Source of the DNA: Geodermatophilaceae bacterium
Lineage (GTDB): Bacteria > Actinomycetota > Actinomycetes > Mycobacteriales > Geodermatophilaceae
Direction: 5' to 3'
DNA: 5,078 bases
Assembly: GCA_013813215.1 (NCBI GenBank)
Contig: JACCSC010000125.1
Span: 1 to 5,078 of the forward strand
In this document: positions 1 to 5,078 of the stretch, piece by piece
How positions within the stretch are numbered: position 1 is the first letter of the stretch
Layout: every line of letters begins with the position of its first letter
Translations under genes and position numbers: made by a program
Notes under the pieces: generated by a model
Told to the model about the DNA's origin: nothing
Databases searched by the model: none
What the model saw: only the letters and a program-made list of their open reading frames with translations

Positions 1-159
1 GAGCGAGCGGATCGCGCTGCACAGGCGTTCAGACCGCGCTGCAGGAATCGCTGAAACCGGTTCCGTACGCGCGGTTGTAGTACCGAGAAGTCGGCAATCG
101 GTCGCCCAGCTGGGTGGTCACCCGGCTAGGCGACATCGCGAGGAGATGGGAAAAAAAGG
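1..159 (+). other. Non-coding leader upstream of rpsJ
   Basis: This stretch precedes the first gene and I recognise no protein in it; the usual actinobacterial upstream neighbour, tuf, does not show its C-terminal residues here. It contains a 9-base direct repeat (CGCGCTGCA at 13-21 and 35-43), an 8-base palindrome AACCGGTT (55-62) and a 10-base palindrome CCCAGCTGGG (105-114). GGGT at 112-115 can pair alternatively with ACCC at 120-123, so two small RNA hairpins compete shortly before the rpsJ ribosome-binding site. It probably holds the operon's 5' untranslated region and perhaps its promoter, but no convincing -35/-10 pair is visible. An E. coli-like L4-binding S10 leader is not recognisable. 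Regulatory function is inference only. Confidence 0.4.
141..146 (+). promoter_or_regulatory. Ribosome-binding site of rpsJ
   Basis: AGGAGA lies 13 nt before the ATG at 160, a slightly long spacing. A second purine run (AAAAAAAGG, 151-159) directly abuts the start codon and is too close to act as the main site. The competing ATG at 146 opens a different frame that does not encode S10, so the ATG at 160, which gives the standard N-terminus MAGQKIRIRLKAYDHE, is chosen. Confidence 0.6.
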
Positions 160-465
160 ATGGCGGGACAGAAGATCCGCATCAGGCTCAAGGCCTACGA
201 CCACGAGGCGATCGACGTCTCGGCGCGCAAGATCGTCGACACGGTCATGCGCACCGGGGCCCGGGTCGTCGGCCCGGTGCCGCTGCCGACGGAGAAGAAC
301 GTGTATTGCGTCATCCGCTCGCCGCACAAGTACAAGGACTCCCGGGAGCACTTCGAGATGCGCACGCACAAGCGCCTGATCGACATCCTCGACCCGACGC
401 CCAAGACGGTCGACGCGCTGATGCGCATCGACCTGCCGGCCAGCGTCGACGTGAACATCCAGTAG
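160..465 (+). CDS. rpsJ: 30S ribosomal protein S10 (uS10, NusE)
   Basis: Encodes S10, a protein of the 30S head that also acts as NusE, the partner of NusB in transcription antitermination and a NusG contact in transcription-translation coupling (family knowledge). The 101-residue product is the normal length. It starts MAGQKIRIRLKAYDHE, carries the conserved GPVPLPTEKNVYCVIRSPHKYKDSR stretch in pieces across residues 38-62, and the long loop SPHKYKDSREHFEMRTHKR (54-72) that reaches into the 30S head near the decoding region. The C-terminal strand ends DLPASVDVNIQ, lacking the extra one or two residues seen in some relatives, which is unremarkable. It is the first gene of the cluster, with rplC following after 13 nt. 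An internal GC-rich inverted repeat lies at 251-280. Confidence 0.98.
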   Translation: MAGQKIRIRLKAYDHEAIDVSARKIVDTVMRTGARVVGPVPLPTEKNVYCVIRSPHKYKDSREHFEMRTHKRLIDILDPTPKTVDALMRIDLPASVDVNIQ

Positions 466-478
466 GGATCGACACCTC

Positions 479-1144
479 ATGCCAACCAACACCAAGGGAT
501 TGCTGGGCGAGAAGCTCGGCATGACCCAGGTCTTCGACGAGAACAACCGGATCGTTCCGGTGACCGTCATCAAGGCCGGGCCATGCGTGGTGACCCAGAT
601 CCGGACTCCTGACAAGGACGGCTACTCCGCCGTCCAGCTCGGCTTCGGTGCGGTGGACCCGCGCCGGGTGAACAAGCCCGAGGGGGGGCACTTCGCCAAG
701 GCCGGCGTGACGCCGCGCCGGTACATGGTCGAGGTGCGCACAAGGGACGCCTCGTCGTACGAGATCGGCCAGGAGCTCACGGTGGAGACCTTCGCCGCCG
801 GTACGACGGTCGACGTCGTCGGGACGAGCAAGGGCAAGGGCACCGCGGGTGTCATGAAGCGGCACGGCTTCCACGGTCTCGGCGCCGGGCACGGCACGCA
901 GCGCAAGCACCGCTCGCCGGGTTCCATCGGCGGCTGCGCGTCCCCCGGACGGGTCTTCAAGGGTCTGAAGATGGCCGGGCGCATGGGCAACGTGCGCACG
1001 ACCACGCTGAGCCTGACCGTGCACCGGGTCGACGTCGAGAAGGGCCTGCTGCTCATCAAGGGTGCGGTCCCGGGACCGGCCGGCGGCCTGGTCCTCGTCC
1101 GCACCGCCGTCAAGGGCGGCCCGATCGCCGAGGTGAGCGCATGA
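479..1144 (+). CDS. rplC: 50S ribosomal protein L3 (uL3)
   Basis: Encodes L3, one of the primary 23S rRNA binders that starts 50S assembly and sends an extended loop toward the peptidyl-transferase centre. The 221 residues match the usual actinobacterial length. Visible landmarks are GLLGEKLGMTQVFDENNR near the N-terminus (7-24), GVTPRRYMVEVR (76-87), and the signature region VVGTSKGKGTAGVMKRHGF (113-131) followed by HGTQRKHRSPGSIGGCASPGRVFKG in segments (138-162) and KMAGRMGN (164-171). The E. coli loop GQNQTPG, which holds the glutamine methylated by PrmB, reads GGCASPG here, so that glutamine is absent, as I recall for other actinobacteria. The ATG at 479 follows an AGGGA motif (464-468) at 10 nt. 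The stop overlaps the rplD start by 4 nt (ATGA), implying coupled translation. Confidence 0.98.
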   Translation: MPTNTKGLLGEKLGMTQVFDENNRIVPVTVIKAGPCVVTQIRTPDKDGYSAVQLGFGAVDPRRVNKPEGGHFAKAGVTPRRYMVEVRTRDASSYEIGQELTVETFAAGTTVDVVGTSKGKGTAGVMKRHGFHGLGAGHGTQRKHRSPGSIGGCASPGRVFKGLKMAGRMGNVRTTTLSLTVHRVDVEKGLLLIKGAVPGPAGGLVLVRTAVKGGPIAEVSA

Positions 1145-2229
1145 GCACCACCGCCGACGCACTTCCCTCCGCGGAGGCGGCCGGGAGCACCGACACGCTG
1201 TCCCTCGACGTCCACGGGCCGGACGGGGACACCGCCGGCAGCATCGAGCTGCCCGCCTACATCTTCGACGCCAAGGCCAACCTGGCCCTCATGCACCAGG
1301 TGGTCGTGGCGCAGCTCGCCGCCCGCCGCGCGGGCACGCACTCGACCAAGACCCGCGGCGAGGTCCGCGGCGGTGGCGCCAAGCCGTACCGCCAGAAGGG
1401 CACCGGCCGGGCTCGCCAGGGTTCGACCCGAGCGCCGCAGTTCGAGGGTGGCGGCATCGTGCACGGCCCCCAGCCGCGCGACTACAGCCAGCGGACGCCG
1501 AAGAAGATGAAGGCCGCCGCCCTGCGCGGAGCCCTGTCCGACCGGGCCCGTGACGGCCGGGTGCACGTGGTGTCCGCGTTCGTGGCCGGCGACGTGCCCT
1601 CGACCGGCGGCGCGCTGGACGTTCTCGGCAACGCGCTGTCCGACGTCGAGCGCTCGCAGCGGGTCCTGGTCGTCCTACATCCGGACGACATCGTCTCGTG
1701 GAAGAGCCTGCGCAACCTCCCGGCCGTCCACCTGCTCGACAGCGGGCAGCTCAACACCTACGACGTGCTGGTCAGCGACGACGTGGTCTTCACCCAGGAC
1801 GCCCTGAGCGCCTTCCTCGACGCGCAGGCGACGAAGCGGTCGCGCCGGGGGCAGGGGCCGGACCTGACCACACCGATGCTCGGCGGCGCCGTACCCTCCG
1901 TGGCCCCGGCCGAGGGTGAAGGCGCGGTGTCGGTGTCGACCCGCAAGCTCGCCCCGTCGGACACTGCGCCGACGCCGGCAGCCGAGGTCGACATCGAGAC
2001 GCACCCGTACGGCGCTGGGTCGCACATCGCCCTGGACGACGACAGTGCGCCGGACGGCTTCGATATCAAGGGCAACGCCAGCTCGATGCTGTACCACGTC
2101 CCGGACAGCGCGTTCTACGACCGCACGATCGCCGAGGTCTGGTTCGCCAGCACCGAGGACGCCGAGGCGGCGGGCTTCAGCCTGCCGCCCAGCCAAGCCG
2201 CCGATGAGACAGAGGAGAGCGAGCAGTGA
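1141..2229 (+). CDS. rplD: 50S ribosomal protein L4 (uL4) with C-terminal sunset-like domain
   Basis: Encodes L4, an early 23S rRNA binder whose long loop lines the peptide exit tunnel. The body is complete: tail-side strand GSIELPAYIFD (33-43), helix HQVVVAQLAARRAGTH (52-67), tunnel loop KPYRQKGTGRARQGSTRAP (81-99; K86 matches E. coli K63, a macrolide-resistance position), DYSQRTPKKMKAAALRGALSDR (114-135) and the final QLNTYDVLVSDDVVFT (203-218). Families normally end within a few tens of residues of this, at about 200-220 in total; this protein has 362. It continues through a basic patch (TKRSRRG, 231-237), a low-complexity Pro/Ala/Asp/Glu linker to about 286, then a conserved module at 287-350 and an acidic end DETEESEQ. 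About 15 extra Ala/Ser/Thr residues also precede the usual N-terminus. GAGGTG (1130-1135) lies 5 nt before the ATG, and no other in-frame ATG or GTG precedes the body. The frame is intact and composition matches the neighbours, so a sequencing artefact is unlikely. Confidence 0.97.
   Translation: MSTTADALPSAEAAGSTDTLSLDVHGPDGDTAGSIELPAYIFDAKANLALMHQVVVAQLAARRAGTHSTKTRGEVRGGGAKPYRQKGTGRARQGSTRAPQFEGGGIVHGPQPRDYSQRTPKKMKAAALRGALSDRARDGRVHVVSAFVAGDVPSTGGALDVLGNALSDVERSQRVLVVLHPDDIVSWKSLRNLPAVHLLDSGQLNTYDVLVSDDVVFTQDALSAFLDAQATKRSRRGQGPDLTTPMLGGAVPSVAPAEGEGAVSVSTRKLAPSDTAPTPAAEVDIETHPYGAGSHIALDDDSAPDGFDIKGNASSMLYHVPDSAFYDRTIAEVWFASTEDAEAAGFSLPPSQAADETEESEQ
1999..2190 (+). other. Sunset-like domain fused to the L4 C-terminus
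   Basis: Residues 287-350 of the L4 product form a small module unrelated to L4. It opens with HPYGAGSH and an acidic turn (D299-D301) followed by SAPDGF, then the core IKGN (309-312), S315, LYH (317-319), P321, FYDRT (325-329), AEVWF (331-335), AEAAGF (341-346). From memory this pattern is that of the short actinobacterial 'sunset' domain, found for example in a variant of the mycobacterial channel accessory protein ArfC and as tails on other actinobacterial proteins. There are no cysteines, so a zinc-ribbon role is unlikely. The biochemical function of the domain is unknown to me. The conserved spacing of aromatic, His, Asn and Gly residues argues for a folded, selected domain and not random read-through. 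The family assignment rests on recognition of the motif, not a search. Confidence 0.75.
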
Positions 2230-2521
2230 TTCCCGACCCGCGTGACGTGCTGCTCGCGCCGATCATCAGCGAGAAGAGCTACGGACTGCTCGACGAGAAC
2301 AAGTACACGTTCCTCGTGCACCCGGACGCCAACAAGACCCAGATCAAGATCGCCGTCGAACAGGTCTTCAACGTGAGCGTGCTCGGCGTCAACACGATCA
2401 ACCGGCCTGGCAAGCGCAAGCGCTCCCGGACCGGGTTCGGCCGGCGCAAGGACACCAAGCGCGCCATCGTCAGCGTGGCCGCCGGCGACCGCATCGAACT
2501 GTTCGGAGGGCCGGTCAGCTA

Positions 2522-2522
<1 letters not shown>
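2226..2522 (+). CDS. rplW: 50S ribosomal protein L23 (uL23)
   Basis: Encodes L23, which sits at the rim of the 50S exit tunnel and is the docking site of trigger factor and the signal recognition particle. The 98-residue product has normal length. It shows DPRDVLLAPIISEKSYGLL (4-22), where E16 corresponds to the E. coli glutamate (E18) needed for trigger-factor binding, the strand YTFLVHPDANKTQIKIAVE (27-45), the basic loop RPGKRKRSRTGFGRRKDTKRA (60-80) and the actinobacterial ending IELFGGPVS. The start is a GTG overlapping the rplD stop by 4 nt (GTGA), supported by AGGAG at 2213-2217 with 8 nt spacing. It therefore depends on ribosomes that have just finished the extended L4. Confidence 0.97.
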
Positions 2523-3355
<833 letters not shown>

Positions 3356-3368
3356 GGAGTTTCGACAG

Positions 3369-3650
3369 ATGCCACGCAGCCTGAAGAAGGGGCCGTTCGT
3401 GGACGACCACCTGCTCAAGAAGGTGGACGTCCAGAACGGCCGGGGCACCAAGAGCGTCATCAAAACGTGGTCCCGGCGCTCCACGATCATCCCGGACATG
3501 CTCGGCCACACCATCGCCGTGCACGACGGCCGCAAGCACGTCCCGGTGTTCGTTACCGAGGCGATGGTCGGGCACAAGCTCGGCGAGTTCGCCCCGACCC
3601 GGACCTTCCGCGGTCACATCCGTGACGACCGACGTGCGCGGCGGGCCTGA
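3369..3650 (+). CDS. rpsS: 30S ribosomal protein S19 (uS19)
   Basis: Encodes S19, a 30S-head protein that contacts S13, A-site tRNA surroundings and the inter-subunit bridge region. The 93-residue product is full length and almost consensus: MPRSLKKGPFVDDHLLKK (1-18), the central VIKTWSRRSTIIPDMLGHT (30-48), AVHDGRKHVPVFVTEAMVGHK in segments (50-70), and LGEFAPTRTFRGH (71-83), ending in a basic tail DDRRARRA. An AGGGAG motif at 3354-3359, which overlaps the rplB stop codon, lies 9 nt before the ATG. The gap to rplB is 13 nt and to rplV 2 nt. Confidence 0.98.
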   Translation: MPRSLKKGPFVDDHLLKKVDVQNGRGTKSVIKTWSRRSTIIPDMLGHTIAVHDGRKHVPVFVTEAMVGHKLGEFAPTRTFRGHIRDDRRARRA

Positions 3651-3652
3651 GC

Positions 3653-4066
3653 ATGACTACTCCCACCGGGGCAGCGACGCTCACCGCCCGAGCCCGCGCC
3701 ACCCACGTCCGGATCACGCCGATGAAGGCGCGCCGGGTGATCGACCTGATCCGCGACCTGCCCACCGACGAGGCCTTGGCCGTGTTGCGCTTCGCGCCGC
3801 AGGCCGCCAGCGAGCAGGTCTACAAGGTGCTGGCCAGCGCGGTCGCCAACGCCGAGAACAACCTCGACCTCGACCCGGACACCCTGGTGGTGTCGCGCGC
3901 GTTCGTCGACGAGGGTCCCACGATGAAGCGGTTCCGGCCACGGGCGCAGGGCCGCGCCTCCCGGATCAACAAGCGCTCCAGCCACATCACGATCGAGGTC
4001 ACGAGCATCGACGTGCCCGGTACTACCCCGGCGAAGCGGTCGGGCATCAGAAGGAGGACCCGCTAG
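3653..4066 (+). CDS. rplV: 50S ribosomal protein L22 (uL22)
   Basis: Encodes L22, which spans the 50S from the surface to the exit tunnel, where its beta-hairpin faces the L4 loop at the constriction. The 137 residues fit actinobacterial L22. Landmarks are RATHVRITPMKARRVIDLIR (15-34), ALAVLRFAPQAASEQVYKVLASAVANAENN in pieces (41-70), and the hairpin region VDEGPTMKRFRPRAQGRASR (85-104); MKR at 91-93 aligns with E. coli residues 82-84, whose deletion gives macrolide resistance. The C-terminal 18 or so residues (DVPGTTPAKRSGIRRRTR) are a basic tail. It starts 2 nt after the rpsS stop without a clear Shine-Dalgarno motif, so re-initiation by the same ribosomes is likely. The last codons also contain the strong ribosome-binding site of rpsC. 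Confidence 0.97.
   Translation: MTTPTGAATLTARARATHVRITPMKARRVIDLIRDLPTDEALAVLRFAPQAASEQVYKVLASAVANAENNLDLDPDTLVVSRAFVDEGPTMKRFRPRAQGRASRINKRSSHITIEVTSIDVPGTTPAKRSGIRRRTR
4051..4058 (+). promoter_or_regulatory. Ribosome-binding site of rpsC
   Basis: AAGGAGGA is the strongest match to the anti-Shine-Dalgarno sequence in the window and lies 7 nt before the GTG at 4066. It settles the rpsC start, which is a GTG sharing one base with the rplV stop (TAGTG), and the product then begins with the family N-terminus MGQKVNPHGFRLG. Confidence 0.9.
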
Positions 4067-5078
4067 TGGGCCAGAAAGTCAACCCGCACGGGTTCCGGCT
4101 CGGGATCACCACCGAGTGGAAATCCCGCTGGTTCGCCGACAAGCTGTACGCGGCCTACGTCAAGGAAGACGTGGCCATCCGTCGCCTCATGTCCAAGGGC
4201 ATGGAGCGGGCCGGCATCTCGCGCGTCGACATCGAGCGCACCCGGGACCGCGTCCGCGTCGACATCCACACCGCGCGGCCCGGCATCGTGATCGGCCGCC
4301 GCGGCGCGGAGGCCGACCGGATCCGGGGTGAGCTGGAGAAGCTGACCGGCAAGCAGGTGCAGCTGAACATCCTCGAGGTGAAGAACCCCGAGTCCGACGC
4401 GCAGCTCGTCGCCCAGGGGGTGGCCGAGCAGCTGTCCAGTCGGGTCAGCTTCCGCCGCGCGATGCGCAAGGCCATGCAGTCGGCGTTGAAGAGCCCCGGC
4501 GTGAAGGGCATCCGGGTGCAGTGTTCCGGCCGCCTCGGCGGTGCCGAGATGAGCCGCTCGGAGTTCTACCGCGAGGGCCGGGTGCCGTTGCACACGCTGC
4601 GGGCGAACATCGACTACGGGCTGTACGAGGCGAAGACGACGTTCGGCCGGATCGGCGTGAAGGTCTGGATCTACAAGGGCGACGTCGTGCAGAGCCGCGC
4701 CGACCGCGAGGCGGCCGAGACCGCCCTGCGCCAGGCCCGCCGGGACCGTCCGGTGCGCCCCCGCCGCTCGGGTTCGAGTGGCACGACGGGGACGAGCACC
4801 GAGGCCGGGCGCGCGGCGGTCGAGGCGGACCTCGCCCCGACCGAGGCGGATGTCGCCCCGACCGAGGCGGATGTCGCCCCGACCGAGGCGGACCTCGCCT
4901 CGACCGAGGCCGGCGTTGCCGGGCCGGCGTACGACGCCGCGCAGCTCGAGGACGCGAGCGTAGGCACCGAGCCGGTGGCCACCGATGAGGCGGCGGGTGG
5001 CAGCGCCCAGTCCGGCGTGGTGGTCGAGTCGGCTGCGCCGCAGGACGAGGGCACGGACACCACGCCCGAGGCCGGGAC
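4066..5078 (+). CDS. rpsC: 30S ribosomal protein S3 (uS3), long C-terminal tail, 3' end outside window
   Basis: Encodes S3, a 30S-head protein at the mRNA entry pore. The GTG-initiated frame reads MGQKVNPHGFRLGITTEWKS and stays open for 337 codons to the window edge. The type-2 KH domain carries its GXXG loop as GRRG at 77-80. FRRAMRK (129-135) supplies the basic residues equivalent to the E. coli helicase positions R131, R132 and K135. The C-terminal domain shows SGRLGGAEMSRSEFYREGRV (154-173) and TTFGRIGVKVWIYKGD (191-206). The conserved body ends near residue 210; a basic stretch (RQARRDRPVRPRR, 222-234) is followed by a Ser/Gly/Thr hinge and an acidic Ala-rich tail with 7-residue repeats (252-286). 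E. coli S3 has 233 residues and actinobacterial ones about 270-280, so this one is at least 55 longer. rplP would be expected next. Confidence 0.97.
   Translation, partial: MGQKVNPHGFRLGITTEWKSRWFADKLYAAYVKEDVAIRRLMSKGMERAGISRVDIERTRDRVRVDIHTARPGIVIGRRGAEADRIRGELEKLTGKQVQLNILEVKNPESDAQLVAQGVAEQLSSRVSFRRAMRKAMQSALKSPGVKGIRVQCSGRLGGAEMSRSEFYREGRVPLHTLRANIDYGLYEAKTTFGRIGVKVWIYKGDVVQSRADREAAETALRQARRDRPVRPRRSGSSGTTGTSTEAGRAAVEADLAPTEADVAPTEADVAPTEADLASTEAGVAGPAYDAAQLEDASVGTEPVATDEAAGGSAQSGVVVESAAPQDEGTDTTPEAG
4819..4923 (+). repeat. Five tandem 21-bp units in the rpsC tail
   Basis: Five consecutive in-frame 21-base units encode VEADLAP, TEADVAP, TEADVAP, TEADLAS and TEAGVAG (S3 residues 252-286). 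Units two (4840-4860) and three (4861-4881) are identical at DNA level; the others differ by a few bases, and the fifth is the most divergent. Because the unit length is a multiple of three, copy-number change would keep the frame. The pattern indicates recent slippage or unequal exchange within the coding region. Confidence 0.92.

Noticed and set aside
51..83. Possible promoter with CTGAAA (51-56) and TAGTAC (78-83)
   Set aside because: The spacer would be 21 bp and neither hexamer fits the consensus well (TTGACA, TANNNT); not enough to call.
146..379. ATG at 146 as a start for a gene ahead of or instead of rpsJ
   Set aside because: It opens a frame out of register with S10 and gives an Arg/Ser/Thr-rich product with no family resemblance.
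466..478. Intergenic gaps (13 nt at rpsJ/rplC, 13 nt at rplB/rpsS) as sites of terminators or promoters
   Set aside because: They are too short for a stem-loop terminator or promoter and hold only the ribosome-binding motifs of the next gene.
622..1566. Long open frame of about 314 codons on the minus strand opposite rplC and rplD
   Set aside because: Same reason: no motif, no ribosome-binding context, and it is the complement of clear L3 and L4 coding sequence.
1141..2229. Long L4 as an artefact: frameshift or missed stop joining two genes
   Set aside because: The frame is continuous, the L4 body is complete through its last conserved strand, the linker has normal codon bias, and the downstream gene keeps a 4-nt coupled overlap. 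A base error would normally scramble one side.
4819..4923. Tandem repeats as a CRISPR array or mobile-element repeat
   Set aside because: The units are directly adjacent 21-mers without spacers, in frame with S3, so they are a coding repeat.
4521..4988. Open + strand frame overlapping the rpsC end
   Set aside because: It is an alternative frame of rpsC; the rpsC frame carries the conserved S3 sequence SGRLGGAEMSRSEFYREGRV in the same place, and the other product is Arg/Pro/Gly-rich with no motif.

Overview
The window is one uninterrupted stretch of a ribosomal-protein operon, all on the + strand, in the classical S10 order: rpsJ (S10), rplC (L3), rplD (L4), rplW (L23), rplB (L2), rpsS (S19), rplV (L22) and the start of rpsC (S3), which runs off the right edge. 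The very high G+C content, strong G/C third-position preference and wording of the proteins (for example L4 'QLNTYDVLVSDDVVFT', L22 'SRAFVDEGPTMKR') point to an actinobacterium. I cannot place it more closely with confidence; a Frankia-like or related actinomycete lineage is only a guess.

Layout: bases 1-159 are a leader without a recognisable gene, holding short repeats and a pair of mutually exclusive small hairpins just before the rpsJ ribosome-binding site. From 160 onward coding is essentially continuous. Gene junctions are 13-nt gaps (rpsJ/rplC, rplB/rpsS), a 2-nt gap (rpsS/rplV) or overlaps of 4 nt (rplC/rplD, rplD/rplW) and 1 nt (rplW/rplB, rplV/rpsC). This is consistent with one transcript and translational coupling. 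No terminator or internal promoter is evident between genes.

Six of the eight proteins have ordinary family length or are close to it. Two do not. L4 is 362 residues instead of roughly 200-220: after a complete L4 body comes a Pro/Ala/Asp/Glu linker and then a compact conserved module (about residues 287-350) carrying the pattern IKGN..S.LYH.P...YDRT.AEVWF....AEAAGF. I recognise this as the small actinobacterial 'sunset'-type domain. S3 is still open after 337 residues (family about 230-280) and has an acidic, Ala-rich tail with five 7-residue repeats of the type TEADVAP. Both additions are on proteins whose bodies reach the solvent side of the ribosome, one per subunit. They are the most unusual content here.

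Functionally the genes supply early and central assembly proteins. L3, L4, L22 and L23 surround domains and the tunnel of the 50S, L2 sits near the peptidyl-transferase centre, and S10, S19 and S3 form the 30S head. S10 also serves as the transcription factor NusE in antitermination.
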